A DNA stretch of 64,000 bases from Enterobacter ludwigii (GTDB taxonomy: Bacteria; Pseudomonadota; Gammaproteobacteria; Enterobacterales; Enterobacteriaceae), in contig CEFQ01000005.1 in NCBI GenBank assembly GCA_900068845.1, positions 248,001-312,000 on the forward strand, written 5' to 3'. This document shows positions 22,146-32,032 of this stretch, piece by piece. The number at the start of each line of letters is the position of its first letter. Position 1 is the first letter of the stretch. The position numbers and the translations under genes are program-made. Under the pieces are notes generated by a model, which was not told the DNA's origin, made no database searches, and worked only from the letters and a program-made list of their open reading frames with translations.

Positions 22146-22865
22146 TTATCGCTTGCTGGCCAGGTCATCCGGCATGCTCTTCTGCATCTTGTGCCAAATC
22201 TCACCACTGCGGCGACCATATTCGCGCACGCTATCGACAATCTGCTCCTGCGACGGGTTCGCCACGCACAGGTCAGCCAGTTGGCGATAGAAGTTACGCG
22301 CCAGTTCACGCGCTTCCAGACTTGAGAAGTAGTGACGACCGACGCGGGTATACAATCCTTTCAGGCCGTTCAAAATCAGACCATAAATCGGGTTACCTGA
22401 AGCAAAAGCCAAGCCACGGAATACGCGGTAATCCAGCTCGGTATAAGCTTCTGCTTTGTCTTCCTCGATCAGCGCATTCTCCAGCACTTCGCGCGCTTTT
22501 TCTGGATGATGACGCAGCGCACGGCTGATAAAAATCGAAGAGATATTCGTGCGCACCGACAGCAGATTATCAATCAACTGCGGGACGCTATCATGATCGA
22601 GTCGGGCCAGAGTTTCGAGAATATTTAAACCGGAGGTTTCCCAGAAGTCGTTAACGCGTGTCGGCTTGCCATGTTGAATCGTCAACCAACCATCGCGCGC
22701 CAGACGCTGCAATACTTCACGCAGCGTGGTACGCGTCACGCCAATCAGTTCAGAAAGCTCACGTTCGGCAGGTAGAATAGATCCCGGCGGAAAACGACTG
22801 TTCCAGATGCTTTCAATAATATACTCTTCAGCAAATCCCGCGGGGCTCTGCGCCTTAATCACCAT
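22146..22865 (-). CDS. fadR: Fatty-acid metabolism regulator FadR
   Basis: GntR-family regulator of 239 residues, the E. coli length. It represses fad degradation genes, activates fabA/fabB, and is released by long-chain acyl-CoA. The N-terminal winged helix contains [22 protein letters not shown] (recognition region, residues 35-56); the C-terminal all-helical domain binds acyl-CoA. A predicted FadR operator stands before fadD in this same window. In E. coli nhaB separates fadR from dsbB; that gene is absent here. Confidence 0.97.
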   Translation of the reverse strand: MVIKAQSPAGFAEEYIIESIWNSRFPPGSILPAERELSELIGVTRTTLREVLQRLARDGWLTIQHGKPTRVNDFWETSGLNILETLARLDHDSVPQLIDNLLSVRTNISSIFISRALRHHPEKAREVLENALIEEDKAEAYTELDYRVFRGLAFASGNPIYGLILNGLKGLYTRVGRHYFSSLEARELARNFYRQLADLCVANPSQEQIVDSVREYGRRSGEIWHKMQKSMPDDLASKR

Positions 22866-23185
22866 AGCATTTATTTCTCGTTGCTTTCTTTATCGTAATG
22901 CGACTCATCATACCAGAGCGGCTATAGCGGAAATAGCCTGCCAACCGATTAAAAGCGCGCGCTGGCGCAAAATTCAGCCTTGAATTCAGAGGAAATTGCC
23001 TGCACAAGCACACGTTTGCGCTGCATCTGCGGCTTGCACGTATCGGATAAGGTGCCAGCTAGAATTTTTTTAGGCCTCAACGCGACTTAAGTCATTTTTG
23101 TACATGATTTTTTCCCGTTACCTGGCTGGCACGGTTGCGCTTTTGGTTTACACTGCGAAACATTAACGGTTACAGGAAAAGCAAT
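22866..23185. other. fadR-dsbB intergenic region lacking nhaB
   Basis: 320 bases carrying the fadR promoter (minus) and dsbB promoter (plus). No coding remnant of the sodium/proton antiporter NhaB is visible, although nhaB lies here in E. coli. Confidence 0.6.
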
Positions 23186-23716
23186 ATGTTGCGATATTTG
23201 AATCAATGCTCGCGTGGACGGGGTGCCTGGCTTTTGCTGGCCCTGACGGCGTTAGCATTTGAATTAACAGCCTTGTATTTTCAGCACGTAATGGGGCTGC
23301 AACCCTGCGTAATGTGTATTTATGAGCGTTGTGCGCTATTTGGCGTGATGGGTGCGGGCATTGTTGGGGCGCTAGCGCCGAAAACTCCGCTGCGCTGGGC
23401 GGCAATCCTCATCTGGATTTATAGCGCCATTGAAGGTACGCGCCTTTCTTACGATCACACCATGATTCAGCTGCATCCTAATCCGTTTGTCACCTGCGAC
23501 TTTGCCGCACGCTTCCCAAGCTGGTTACCGCTGGATAAATGGTTGCCTTCAGTGTTCGTGGCCAGCGGTGACTGCGCCGAACGTGGATGGACTTTCCTGA
23601 CCTGGAGCATGCCGCAGTGGATGATCGTGATTTTTGCCGCTTATCTATTGGTGGCGCTGCTGGTGTTGATTGCACAACCATTTAAACCTAAACGCCGCGA
23701 TCTGTTCGGTCGTTAA
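23186..23716 (+). CDS. dsbB: Disulfide bond formation protein DsbB
   Basis: Inner-membrane quinone reductase that reoxidises periplasmic DsbA. It has 176 residues, exactly the E. coli length, with four membrane helices. The first redox pair is Cys41-Val-Met-Cys44 in PCVMCIYER; the second pair is the Cys in VTCDFAARF and the Cys in SGDCAERGW. The frame is open from 23135, but the ATG at 23186 with AGGAAA upstream matches MLRYLNQCS of E. coli. The protein should be fully active. Confidence 0.96.
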   Translation: MLRYLNQCSRGRGAWLLLALTALAFELTALYFQHVMGLQPCVMCIYERCALFGVMGAGIVGALAPKTPLRWAAILIWIYSAIEGTRLSYDHTMIQLHPNPFVTCDFAARFPSWLPLDKWLPSVFVASGDCAERGWTFLTWSMPQWMIVIFAAYLLVALLVLIAQPFKPKRRDLFGR

Positions 23717-23726
23717 GCACAAACAA

Positions 23727-23750
23727 AACAGGCAGCCTTAGCTGCCTGTT
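23727..23750 (-). terminator. Terminator between dsbB and ycgN
   Basis: Perfect 10-bp stem AACAGGCAGC with GCTGCCTGTT and a 4-base loop. On the minus strand it is followed by TTGTTTG, so it best serves ycgN; dsbB may also end here. Confidence 0.7.
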
Positions 23751-23756
23751 GCGTGA

Positions 23757-24203
23757 TTATCCGTTGCGATCAGGTCGATCAATTATATGCTCTTCCCAAT
23801 CCCGCACTTCACTCTCACGCACCGCAATAAATCGCACTGAAATGCGCTGCGCATGCATCGCCTTTTTAGAACCCGCGATCAGCGGATGCCAGGCCGGCAA
23901 GGATTTACCTTCGCCTAACACGCGATACGCGCAAGTCCGCGGCAACCATTCAAAACTGGTAAGGTTTTCACGCGTCAGCTTGATGCAATTCTCTTCTAAC
24001 TCAAAACGACGCTCATAGCTCCGACACTGGCAGGTCTTGATGTTCAGTTGATTACAGGCAACGTTGGTGAAGTAGATTTCATCGGTGTCCGCATCCTGCA
24101 ACTTATTCAGGCAACATTGGCCGCAGCCGTCGCACAGGGATTCCCACTCTGCGTCGTTCATTTGGTCAAGGCGTTTAGTCTGCCAGAAAGGTTGTTCAGT
24201 CAT
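23757..24203 (-). CDS. ycgN: YcgN, UPF0260 zinc/iron-cluster-like protein
   Basis: 148 residues, close to E. coli YcgN. The [12 protein letters not shown] block near residue 27, with later Cys residues in [18 protein letters not shown], forms the CxxCxxCC pattern of the UPF0153/0260 family, likely a metal or Fe-S site. Function is unknown. I chose the ATG at 24203 because MTEQPFWQ aligns with the E. coli N-terminus; the frame extends 7 codons further. It lies downstream of ycgM on the same strand. Confidence 0.9.
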   Translation of the reverse strand: MTEQPFWQTKRLDQMNDAEWESLCDGCGQCCLNKLQDADTDEIYFTNVACNQLNIKTCQCRSYERRFELEENCIKLTRENLTSFEWLPRTCAYRVLGEGKSLPAWHPLIAGSKKAMHAQRISVRFIAVRESEVRDWEEHIIDRPDRNG

Positions 24204-24267
24204 GATGGCGGTCCGGGTTAGCAATCAAACCGCACCTTATAAAGGTTCAGGTGCGGTGATGCAAGTT

Positions 24268-24927
24268 TTACAGTACGCGAGTAGAAATACCGTGGCCGGC
24301 CAGCGATACTTCCAGCTTATCGCCAGATCGCATCGGGCCAACGCCTTCAGGCGTACCAGTCAATACCACATCGCCCGCGCGCAGGGTGAAATACTGGCTC
24401 ATATAGGCAATCAGCGGCAAAATTTTGTGGATCATATCGGCGGTAGTCCCGTGCTGACGCACCTCGCCGTTAACCACCAGCTTCAGCTCAGTGTTTTGTG
24501 GATCGCCGCTAAACTCAGAAACAGGGATAAAACCCGACAGCGGACAGGAATTATCGAAACCTTTGGATTTCTCCCACGGTTGGCCGGCTTTCTTCAAACC
24601 AGCCTGCACATCGCGCAAGGTCAAATCCAGCGCCACGCCATAACCCGCAATCGCCTTCGCCACGTGTTCTTCACTCGCCTGCTTTAGCGTCGAGCCAATC
24701 AGCACCGCCAGTTCCACTTCATGATGCACTTCACCAAAATTTGCTGGAATCGACAGCGGCTGGCGCAGATCGCACACGGCGGTTTCCGGCTTGATAAACA
24801 CAACCGGTTCGGTTGGCGTGGCACTGCCCATTTCCTTAATGTGCTTCGCATAGTTGCTGCCGACGCATACCACTTTACTGACCGGGTAATCCAACAGAGC
24901 GCCCTGCCAGTTACGATGCTGATACAT
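24268..24927 (-). CDS. ycgM: YcgM, fumarylacetoacetate hydrolase-family protein
   Basis: 219 residues, identical in length to E. coli YcgM. The FAH fold carries the metal-binding acidic residues in HHEVELAVLIG and the later GVALDLTLRD block, plus the terminal TGTPEGVGPM loop. The family covers hydrolases, decarboxylases and tautomerases (for example of oxaloacetate); the substrate here is not proven. It is probably cotranscribed with ycgN, 64 bases downstream. Confidence 0.9.
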   Translation of the reverse strand: MYQHRNWQGALLDYPVSKVVCVGSNYAKHIKEMGSATPTEPVVFIKPETAVCDLRQPLSIPANFGEVHHEVELAVLIGSTLKQASEEHVAKAIAGYGVALDLTLRDVQAGLKKAGQPWEKSKGFDNSCPLSGFIPVSEFSGDPQNTELKLVVNGEVRQHGTTADMIHKILPLIAYMSQYFTLRAGDVVLTGTPEGVGPMRSGDKLEVSLAGHGISTRVL

Positions 24928-25113
24928 GCTATTCCCCTGCTTTGGTTGTGTTTGGGATGTGTTTGCCGCCAGCGCTTCTGGCGATTAAGTCTGGCTCAGT
25001 GCCGGAACGCGACAGGCTGAGGAAGAATATATTAGCGGGTTTAGGCCGGCAGTCGTGGCGTAAATTGTCAAAAGTCGTTAATCGTATACAACAAAATCAG
25101 CTAAACGCCTGGA

Positions 25114-25149
25114 TAATTGCCCGCAATAAAGGGTTAAAGCGGGCGATTA
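25114..25149 (-). terminator. Hairpin downstream of ycgL
   Basis: 11-bp stem TAATTGCCCGC with GCGGGCGATTA (one G-T pair), loop of 14 bases. There is no U tract; possibly the 3' end of ycgL mRNA. Confidence 0.35.
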
Positions 25150-25205
25150 ATTAACGTAAATAGCACTGATTATTTCTACAGGATATATTTACAGATGAAT
25201 CTGAA

Positions 25206-25481
25206 TTAATCTTTTTTACCCTGATCGAGATGAATGTTGAGCAGACTTTCAACCGGCGGTGGAATTTGCAAATAATAGCCGTGTTCGCTTAAACCTTGCT
25301 TAACTTTATTGATATCCGCGTTAGCCAGCTTGTCACGCTTATCCAGCGACAGCACCATTGCCAACTGGGGTTTGCCGAAGCCACGCAGCAGTTCTTCGGG
25401 TACCCGTGAGAAATCGTCTTTTTTTTCAACATACAGATAAGTCTGTTCACGTTGTGGGCTTCTGTAGATCACACAAAACAT
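25206..25481 (-). CDS. ycgL: YcgL family protein
   Basis: 91 residues. The start [20 protein letters not shown] matches E. coli YcgL, a small alpha/beta protein; the family has been linked to RNase D, but I treat the function as unknown. It is divergent from minC, as in E. coli. No catalytic site can be assigned by eye. Confidence 0.9.
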   Translation of the reverse strand: MFCVIYRSPQREQTYLYVEKKDDFSRVPEELLRGFGKPQLAMVLSLDKRDKLANADINKVKQGLSEHGYYLQIPPPVESLLNIHLDQGKKD

Positions 25482-25634
25482 ATTTTTTACTCGAATTAAC
25501 CGGTGGCGTCACTTGCCTGAATATAGCAGTAACTATAACATGCTTGCAGAACTTCGAATATTGACCGTTTGATGTTATTGCCGATTTTATCGACGTACAT
25601 TTAAGGGTCGTAAAACAGGACTGAGTCAGCACAG

Positions 25635-26345
25635 ATGTCGCAAACGCCAATCGAATTCAAGGGAAGCAGTTTTACCCTGTCAGTCGTTCATCTGCATCAT
25701 TCGCAACCCGAGGTGATTCGTCAGGCGCTACAGGACAAAATCGATCAGGCACCTGCCTTTTTGCTGAATGCGCCGGTGGTGCTGAATGTGTCAGCGCTCA
25801 CTGGCGACATTAACTGGAAACAGATGCAACAAGCGGTGATGGCGACCGGTCTGCGCATCGTCGGTGTCAGCGGTTGCAAAGATGAAGCCCTGAAAAAAAT
25901 GATTGCCCGCGCCGGTTTGCCGGTTCTTTCCGAAGGTAAAGAGAGCCGCAAGCAAGTGAGTGAACCGGTAGTTGAAGCCGCACCCATTGTCCCGACAGCG
26001 GTGGCAGATGCCGCCAGTAAAACCCGCATCGTCAATACGCCGGTGCGTTCGGGCCAGCAGATTTATGCGCGCAACGCCGATCTCATCGTCACCAGCAGCG
26101 TGAGCGCCGGTGCCGAACTGGTCGCCGACGGCAACATTCATATTTACGGCATGATGCGCGGCCGTGCGTTGGCCGGCGTCGGCGGACAAAGCGACAGCCA
26201 GATTTTTTGCACCAACCTCGCCGCAGAGTTGGTCTCTATTGCCGGGGAATATTGGATGATGGATCAAATTCCGGCGGAATTCTTTGGTAAAGCGGCGCGC
26301 CTCAGCCTGATAGAGGGCGCGCTTACCATTCAGACACTTAATTAA
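25635..26345 (+). CDS. minC: Septum-site inhibitor MinC
   Basis: Inhibits FtsZ polymerisation away from midcell, recruited to the membrane by MinD. It has 236 residues, 5 more than E. coli; the extra length is in the linker (about 105-135, rich in Val, Ala and Pro). The N-terminal FtsZ-binding domain starts [16 protein letters not shown] and the C-terminal beta-helix domain has the [16 protein letters not shown] block that binds MinD. It is first of minCDE. Confidence 0.97.
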   Translation: MSQTPIEFKGSSFTLSVVHLHHSQPEVIRQALQDKIDQAPAFLLNAPVVLNVSALTGDINWKQMQQAVMATGLRIVGVSGCKDEALKKMIARAGLPVLSEGKESRKQVSEPVVEAAPIVPTAVADAASKTRIVNTPVRSGQQIYARNADLIVTSSVSAGAELVADGNIHIYGMMRGRALAGVGGQSDSQIFCTNLAAELVSIAGEYWMMDQIPAEFFGKAARLSLIEGALTIQTLN

Positions 26346-26378
26346 GCCCCTTTTCTTTCGTCAAGGAAATCAACACTT

Positions 26379-27191
26379 ATGGCACGCATTATTGTAGTTA
26401 CATCGGGTAAAGGGGGCGTTGGCAAGACCACGTCAAGCGCGGCCATCGCCACTGGGTTAGCGCAGAAAGGCAAAAAAACCGTCGTAATCGATTTCGATAT
26501 CGGCCTGCGTAACCTCGATTTGATCATGGGCTGTGAACGCCGCGTGGTTTATGACTTTGTAAACGTTATTCAGGGTGATGCGACGCTGAACCAGGCGCTG
26601 ATTCGTGACAAGCGCACTGAGCAACTCTACATTCTGCCGGCTTCACAAACGCGTGATAAAGACGCGCTGACGCGTGAAGGCGTTGAGAAAGTGCTGAACG
26701 ATTTGGCGGCGATGGAGTTCGACTTTATCGTCTGCGACTCACCAGCAGGTATCGAAACCGGTGCGCTGATGGCATTGTACTTCGCCGATGAAGCAATCAT
26801 CACCACCAACCCAGAAGTCTCTTCAGTACGTGACTCGGACCGTATTCTCGGCATCATCTCTTCGAAATCTCGTCGTGCTGAGAACAGTCAGGATCCCGTG
26901 AAAGAGCATCTGCTGCTGACCCGTTACAATCCAGGTCGCGTTACCCGCGGCGATATGCTGAGCATGGAAGACGTGCTGGAAATTCTGCGCATTCCACTGG
27001 TTGGCGTCATCCCAGAAGATCAATCTGTCCTGCGCGCCTCTAACCAGGGTGAGCCGGTGATCCTCGACGCAAACGCTGACGCCGGTAAAGCCTATGCTGA
27101 TACCGTAGATCGCCTGCTTGGCGAAGAACGCCCCTTCCGCTTTATTGAAGAAGAGAAGAAGGGTTTCCTTAAACGCCTGTTCGGGGGATAA
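26379..27191 (+). CDS. minD: Septum-site ATPase MinD
   Basis: Membrane-bound ATPase that recruits MinC and oscillates under MinE control. It has 270 residues, as in E. coli. The deviant Walker A motif GKGGVGKTT is at residues 10-18, switch and Walker B segments follow, and the C-terminal amphipathic membrane-targeting helix KKGFLKRLFGG is intact. It is 33 bases after minC and 3 bases before minE. Confidence 0.98.
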   Translation: MARIIVVTSGKGGVGKTTSSAAIATGLAQKGKKTVVIDFDIGLRNLDLIMGCERRVVYDFVNVIQGDATLNQALIRDKRTEQLYILPASQTRDKDALTREGVEKVLNDLAAMEFDFIVCDSPAGIETGALMALYFADEAIITTNPEVSSVRDSDRILGIISSKSRRAENSQDPVKEHLLLTRYNPGRVTRGDMLSMEDVLEILRIPLVGVIPEDQSVLRASNQGEPVILDANADAGKAYADTVDRLLGEERPFRFIEEEKKGFLKRLFGG

Positions 27192-27194
27192 CCA

Positions 27195-27464
27195 ATGGCA
27201 TTACTTGATTTCTTTTTATCCCGTAAGAAGAACACAGCCAATATAGCCAAGGAAAGGCTGCAGATTATCGTAGCCGAACGCAGAAGGGGCGACAGTGAGC
27301 CCCATTATCTGCCGCAGCTGAAGCGCGATATTTTGGAAGTGATCTGTAAATACGTAAAAATTGACCCGGATATGGTGACCGTTCAGCTGGATCAAAAAGG
27401 GGATGATATTTCTATCCTTGAGCTCAACGTGACGCTGCCGGAGCCGGAAGACGTTCCTAAATGA
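27195..27464 (+). CDS. minE: Topological specificity factor MinE
   Basis: Stimulates MinD ATPase and confines MinCD to the poles. It has 89 residues (E. coli 88). The N-terminal amphipathic membrane helix [12 protein letters not shown] and the MinD-contact segment [16 protein letters not shown] are present, followed by the dimerisation domain. Translation is probably coupled to minD through the 3-base gap. Confidence 0.97.
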   Translation: MALLDFFLSRKKNTANIAKERLQIIVAERRRGDSEPHYLPQLKRDILEVICKYVKIDPDMVTVQLDQKGDDISILELNVTLPEPEDVPK

Positions 27465-27480
27465 TTAAAGCGGTTTCCTG

Positions 27481-27512
27481 ATTTTCCCCTGCGGTATTGC
27501 GCAGGGGAAAAT
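27481..27512. terminator. Long perfect hairpin between minE and rnd
   Basis: 13-bp perfect stem, ATTTTCCCCTGCG with its complement, and a 6-base loop. It lies between convergent genes minE and rnd. U-rich sequence is inside the stem rather than after it, so the mode of termination is unclear. Confidence 0.6.
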
Positions 27513-27519
27513 GCTGCGC

Positions 27520-28641
27520 TTAGAGCGCCTGCAGGATCTCGTCGATACCCGCTTTCAGTAAATCACCGCGCCAGCCCGTCATTAACTCCGGTGTGCGCGA
27601 AGCGTTTTTCAATCCCCAGTACACACTCAGCACCTGATTGATCTGGCGACGCGAGGCCAGCAGTTCCTGACTGAAACCACTCTCTTCACTTACCTTTTGC
27701 ACCAGCGCTTTGATGGCTTTAAACGCCTGCTTGTAGTGCGGATGGTCGATCAAATTCGGCAGCGGCGGCGGTAAAGTGGCTTCATCCTGCGCCTGTGCTT
27801 CCGCCACCAGTGCCACCATTGCTTTACCGTGGAAGCGAATCTCATGGCCATTTAGCCCTAAATGGTCGAGTTCGCCGAGACTGCCCGGCATAAAGCGCGC
27901 CACTTTCCACAGATTCTCTTCACGCACCACAAAATTCACCGCCATATCTTTCTGACGCGCGATATTGAGGCGCCATGCTGCCAGACGCTGTAACGCAGCC
28001 AGCTGACGTGGACGCAGTTGCCATGCATTGGTGATGTCGCGCCAGGCTTCTTCCGGTTGCAGCACATCCAGCCGACGCTGGCACAGCATATTGCATTCGC
28101 TTAAGGCCGCCGCCATGTTGCCGGCCTCTTCGGTTTGCGCCACCAGCTGGTGAGCAATGGGCAGCAGATAGGCGACATCCGCTGCAGCATATTCACATTG
28201 ACGCTCGGTCAGCGGACGTGCCAACCAATCGGTACGGGATTCGCTTTTATCCAACTCGATTTGGTTGAAATGCATCACCATCGAGGCAAACCCCCACGAC
28301 AGTGCCTGGCCGGTAAAGGCCGCCAGAATTTGCGTGTCTATCATCGGATCGGGCAGGCATTTAAAGCGATGCAGGAACACTTCGAGATCTTCGCCACCGG
28401 CGTGCAGGAATTTGGTGACCTGCTTATCCTGCAGCAACGCCACAAACGGCGTCCAGTCACTGATGTTAAGCGGATCGATCAGGATCAGCTGGTCGCCATC
28501 AAACAGCTGAATCAGGCCGAGCTGCGGATAGTAGGTGCGGGTGCGCACAAATTCGGTATCCAGCGCCACGGCGGCGTGCTGGCGTGCTTTCTCGCACACG
28601 GCGGCCAGTTGGTCATTTTGGTCGATCAGGGTGTAATTCAC
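27520..28641 (-). CDS. rnd: Ribonuclease D
   Basis: 3'-5' exoribonuclease that trims tRNA precursors. It has 373 residues (E. coli 375). The DEDD catalytic residues start in VALDTEFVRTRTYYP (residues 26-40), with further Asp residues in the LHAGGEDLEVF and YAAADVAYLLP segments. Two HRDC domains follow. In E. coli rnd is next to fadD but far from minE; here it is directly behind minE. Confidence 0.95.
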   Translation of the reverse strand: MNYTLIDQNDQLAAVCEKARQHAAVALDTEFVRTRTYYPQLGLIQLFDGDQLILIDPLNISDWTPFVALLQDKQVTKFLHAGGEDLEVFLHRFKCLPDPMIDTQILAAFTGQALSWGFASMVMHFNQIELDKSESRTDWLARPLTERQCEYAAADVAYLLPIAHQLVAQTEEAGNMAAALSECNMLCQRRLDVLQPEEAWRDITNAWQLRPRQLAALQRLAAWRLNIARQKDMAVNFVVREENLWKVARFMPGSLGELDHLGLNGHEIRFHGKAMVALVAEAQAQDEATLPPPLPNLIDHPHYKQAFKAIKALVQKVSEESGFSQELLASRRQINQVLSVYWGLKNASRTPELMTGWRGDLLKAGIDEILQAL

Positions 28642-28692
28642 GTTGTCTTTCTCGCTGCGGCAAACTACGCGCAGCGCTCCTTGTTAAAAGCA

Positions 28693-28719
28693 ATAAAAAC
28701 GCCGGACTGTGCCGGCGTT
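28693..28719 (-). terminator. fadD terminator
   Basis: 8-bp stem AACGCCGG with CCGGCGTT, 6-base loop, then TTTATTG on the minus strand. It separates fadD from rnd. Confidence 0.82.
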
Positions 28720-28739
28720 AACCTGAGGAGAATGGCGCG

Positions 28740-30449
28740 TTACTGCCCTTCTCGCTTCGCCTCATCACGCAATTCGCGGCGCAAGATTTTGCCCACGTTG
28801 GTCTTCGGCAACTCGTCACGAAACTCGATAATCTTCGGCACTTTGTAGCCGGTAAGCTGGCGACGGCAATGATCCAGCACCTCTTCTTTCGTCAGTGAAG
28901 GATCTTTCTTCACGATGCAGACTTTGACCGCTTCACCCGATAGATCGCTGGGAACGCCAATCGCTGCGGCTTCACGCACTTTCTCGTGCTGCATTAGTAC
29001 ATCTTCGATCTCGTTAGGATACACGTTAAAGCCTGACACCAGAATCATGTCTTTCTTACGATCGACAATGCGAATAAAGCCTTCGCTATCAACGGTAACA
29101 ATATCACCGGTATGCAGCCAGCCATTTTTTAGCACCTCATCGGTGGCTTCTGCCCGCTGCCAGTAGCCGGTCATCACCTGGGGGCCACGAATGCACAGCT
29201 CGCCCGGTTCACCCGGCGCAACCTCATGATCTTCATCATCAACGATGCGCACATCGGTGGATGGCACGGGCAATCCAATGCTGCCGGTATGGCAGGTGAT
29301 GTCATACGGATTCACCGATACCAGCGGTGAACACTCGGTCAGGCCATAACCTTCCAGCAGATAGTGCCCGGTAAGTTTCTCCCAGCGCTCAGCAACGGCT
29401 TTCTGCACCGCCATCCCACCGCCGGCTGACAGGCGCAGGGTAGTGAAATCGAGCTTATTGAAGTTGGCATCATTGAGCAGCGCATTGAACAAGGTGTTTA
29501 CGCCGGTGATGGCGGTAAACGGAAACTTGCTCATCTCTTTGACAAAGCCGGGAATATCGCGCGGATTGGTAATCAGCAGATTAGTACCGCCAAGGTCAAG
29601 GAACAGCAAACCGTTAACCGTCAGCGCAAAGATATGATAAAGCGGTAGCGCGGTGACCACTTGCTCTTTACCTGGGCGCAGCAGCTTGCCGTAAGTGGCT
29701 TTGGTCTGTTCCAGATTGGCCTGCATATTACGGTGCGTCAGCATCGCGCCTTTGGCGACGCCAGTGGTGCCACCGGTGTATTGCAGGAAAGCGAGATCGT
29801 CATTGGTGACGGTGGGACGTTGATAACTCATCTGCTCGCCCTGCGACAAGGCGCTGCGGAACGGCACCGCACCCGGTAAATGGTATTTTGGTACCAGTTT
29901 TTTCACGTATTTAACGACAAAATTCACCAGCGTGGCTTTCACCGGCGCCAGCTGATCGCCCATGCGCGTCAGCATCACATGCTTGATGGGCGTTTCAGCC
30001 ACCACTTTTTCCAGCGTATGAGCAAAATTCGAGACGATGACAATGGCGCTGGCGCCACTGTCAATCAGTTGATGCTTGAGTTCGCGCGGCGTGTAGAGCG
30101 GGTTGACGTTAACCACCACCATGCCAGCGCGCAGCACACCAAACAGTGCGACGGGATATTGCAGCAGGTTTGGCATCATTAGCGCCACGCGATCGCCCTG
30201 CTTCAGCCCAAGACCTTGCTGCAGCCAGGCAGCAAAAGCGCGGCTCTGCTTTTCCAGCTGTCGATACGTCATCGGCTGCCCCATATTAATGAAAGCCACC
30301 TGTTCGGCGTATTGCTCGGTTGCATGCTCAAAGAGGTCGATCAATGAAGCGTAACGATCCGCATTAATTTCCGCAGGAACATCTGCCGGATAGCGTTTGA
30401 GCCAAACTTTATTCAAAGAATTACCCCGATAATCTTGTTGCGTAGCCAT
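28740..30449 (-). CDS. fadD: Long-chain fatty acyl-CoA synthetase FadD
   Basis: Peripheral inner-membrane enzyme that activates imported fatty acids with ATP and CoA. It has 569 residues; the E. coli protein is 561, and the difference is an N-terminal [12 protein letters not shown] stretch. The AMP-binding P-loop [12 protein letters not shown] (about residue 220) and the FACS motif [10 protein letters not shown]...RKKDMI are intact. The ATG at 30449 has GAGGCAGCG upstream; a longer frame to 30479 lacks support. A FadR operator lies 37-53 bases upstream of the start. Confidence 0.96.
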   Translation of the reverse strand: MATQQDYRGNSLNKVWLKRYPADVPAEINADRYASLIDLFEHATEQYAEQVAFINMGQPMTYRQLEKQSRAFAAWLQQGLGLKQGDRVALMMPNLLQYPVALFGVLRAGMVVVNVNPLYTPRELKHQLIDSGASAIVIVSNFAHTLEKVVAETPIKHVMLTRMGDQLAPVKATLVNFVVKYVKKLVPKYHLPGAVPFRSALSQGEQMSYQRPTVTNDDLAFLQYTGGTTGVAKGAMLTHRNMQANLEQTKATYGKLLRPGKEQVVTALPLYHIFALTVNGLLFLDLGGTNLLITNPRDIPGFVKEMSKFPFTAITGVNTLFNALLNDANFNKLDFTTLRLSAGGGMAVQKAVAERWEKLTGHYLLEGYGLTECSPLVSVNPYDITCHTGSIGLPVPSTDVRIVDDEDHEVAPGEPGELCIRGPQVMTGYWQRAEATDEVLKNGWLHTGDIVTVDSEGFIRIVDRKKDMILVSGFNVYPNEIEDVLMQHEKVREAAAIGVPSDLSGEAVKVCIVKKDPSLTKEEVLDHCRRQLTGYKVPKIIEFRDELPKTNVGKILRRELRDEAKREGQ

Positions 30450-30485
30450 CGCTGCCTCGACAATCAATGTTGTTAACAATATTTT

Positions 30486-30502
30486 AACTGATTGTACCAG
30501 TT
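30486..30502 (-). promoter_or_regulatory. FadR operator of fadD
   Basis: Minus-strand AACTGGTACAATCAGTT is a 17-base imperfect dyad with the FadR half-site ACTGGT and a mirrored CAGTT. It closely resembles the E. coli fadD operator as I remember it, and fadR is 8 kb away in the same window. Confidence 0.7.
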
Positions 30503-30568
30503 TGCCTGTTTCGGCATTTTCAGGTTGCGAAGCGCATCACTAAATTTCGCGCATCGGTTGCGCGCCCA

Positions 30569-30604
30569 ATAAAAAGGCCCGTTCGCGAGCACCGCGACCG
30601 GGCC
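30569..30604 (-). terminator. yeaY terminator
   Basis: Stem GGCCCG with CGGGCC and an inner CGCG pair, followed on the minus strand by TTTTTATT. Confidence 0.75.
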
Positions 30605-30625
30605 GTAAATAACGCAATGAACATC

Positions 30626-31219
30626 TTATTCGGTGAGGATGGTTTGCACCTGCGCGGGCTGGCCGAGATTCATACCCCAATAAGGATTGGGTCCCCAATA
30701 TCCCGGACGATGCCGCGTTGGACCATACCAAATATAAGGATCGATCGGTTCCGGCGGCGTCATCACCTGTTGCGTCAGATGCCAACGCTGATAACCGCGC
30801 ACATCGATCACCACAAAGTTGTAGCTGGCCTTACCGATATCACCTTTTTCAGTGCCTTTAATATTGCCGAGTACGGTGATGTATTGATTATTCAAATCGA
30901 CCGGATCAACAAAACCACGAATGTCGGCATAAATGCGGCCAATCGAGGCTGAGCCTAAACGCGGACGCGCGCTCTCATCCAGCGGTTGGGTGGCAATTTC
31001 CACGCGGGTTAAGCCGTTGAGATTGGTTACCTTGACCACTTTCCCGCCGAAACGTGATTCCTGGCCAACAAACAGTTGCGGCGCATTCATTACGCGCAGT
31101 AAATCTTGCTGTGGAAGCTCAGAACTTCCTTTAATTGAATCTGGCACCGAAACACAGCCGCTGAGCAGCATCGCGCAGGCTAACAGAGCGCCAGACATCC
31201 CTTTACGACTTATTGGCAT
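30626..31219 (-). CDS. yeaY: YeaY, Slp-family outer-membrane lipoprotein
   Basis: 197 residues (E. coli 193). A lipoprotein signal ends in the lipobox LLSGC with Cys22; Val at +2 predicts outer-membrane sorting. The mature part is the Slp domain, related to starvation lipoprotein Slp. Function is unknown. It is placed between tsaB and fadD as in E. coli. The C-terminal part is rich in Pro, Tyr and Trp ([20 protein letters not shown]). Confidence 0.92.
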   Translation of the reverse strand: MPISRKGMSGALLACAMLLSGCVSVPDSIKGSSELPQQDLLRVMNAPQLFVGQESRFGGKVVKVTNLNGLTRVEIATQPLDESARPRLGSASIGRIYADIRGFVDPVDLNNQYITVLGNIKGTEKGDIGKASYNFVVIDVRGYQRWHLTQQVMTPPEPIDPYIWYGPTRHRPGYWGPNPYWGMNLGQPAQVQTILTE

Positions 31220-31279
31220 AGCACTTCTCCTGTTATTTCTCTGATTAGACTGAGCACGCGCAGATAAGTTGCGCGCGAC

Positions 31280-31978
31280 TTAGCGTCCCGGTAACTTTTT
31301 CCATGCCACTTCATTGCGCAGATAAACCGGCTCGGCATGCTCCACCGCAACCGCTTCGTCACGCTGCCAGGCGCTGAGTGCCAGCGGCAACATATCTTCC
31401 GCCGCCGGTAACACCACCTCTGAGGCGATAAGCGGTGCGCCTGGTGAGGTCAACAAATGTGGATAGGCCTGCCAACCTGTACCCACCGTCGTCCATTCAC
31501 CGGTCAATGCGGCAATACGTTCCATCGCCACTTCGGGTTTGATCACAGCTTCGGTTTCCGAACCTTGCCATTCGCCGTTTGCGTCGCGTTGATATTCAGC
31601 CCAATAGAGTTCGCCCATACGCGCGTCGATCGCGGCCAACACGCGCGTCGCGCCGGTTAAACGCCACGCGCCCTGCGCCATAGTCGCCAGAGAAGAGACG
31701 CCGATCATCGGCAGATTCGCGCCAAGCGCCAGCCCTTGAGCAATACCAATGCCGATACGCACACCGGTAAAACTGCCCGGACCACGACCAAACGCCAGCA
31801 CATCAAGCGCGGTCAGCTCCAGCTGCTGCACCTGCAACAGTTCCTGAATCAGCGGCAGAATACGCTGGGTGTGATCGCGCGGAGCGATTTCGAAGCGGGC
31901 ATCAATCTGCTGCAGATTTTGCAGCGCGGCAGAACAGGCTTCTGTCGCCGTATCCAGGGCTAAAATTCGGGCGGACAT
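31280..31978 (-). CDS. tsaB: TsaB, tRNA threonylcarbamoyladenosine factor
   Basis: Partner of TsaD and TsaE in making t6A37 on ANN-decoding tRNAs; essential in E. coli. It has 232 residues (E. coli 231). It is an inactive-looking ASKHA fold, starting [15 protein letters not shown], with the conserved [14 protein letters not shown] loop near residue 65. It lies upstream of yeaY and downstream of yoaA on the same strand. Confidence 0.95.
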   Translation of the reverse strand: MSARILALDTATEACSAALQNLQQIDARFEIAPRDHTQRILPLIQELLQVQQLELTALDVLAFGRGPGSFTGVRIGIGIAQGLALGANLPMIGVSSLATMAQGAWRLTGATRVLAAIDARMGELYWAEYQRDANGEWQGSETEAVIKPEVAMERIAALTGEWTTVGTGWQAYPHLLTSPGAPLIASEVVLPAAEDMLPLALSAWQRDEAVAVEHAEPVYLRNEVAWKKLPGR

Positions 31979-32032
31979 AACAACCTCAGAGAGTCAAAAA
32001 ATGGCGCGCATCTTAACACAACCTGGCACAAA

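Noticed and set aside
23127-23138. Sigma-54-like sequence TGGCACGGTTGC before dsbB
   Set aside because: Only 7 bases separate GG and GC; RpoN needs 10.
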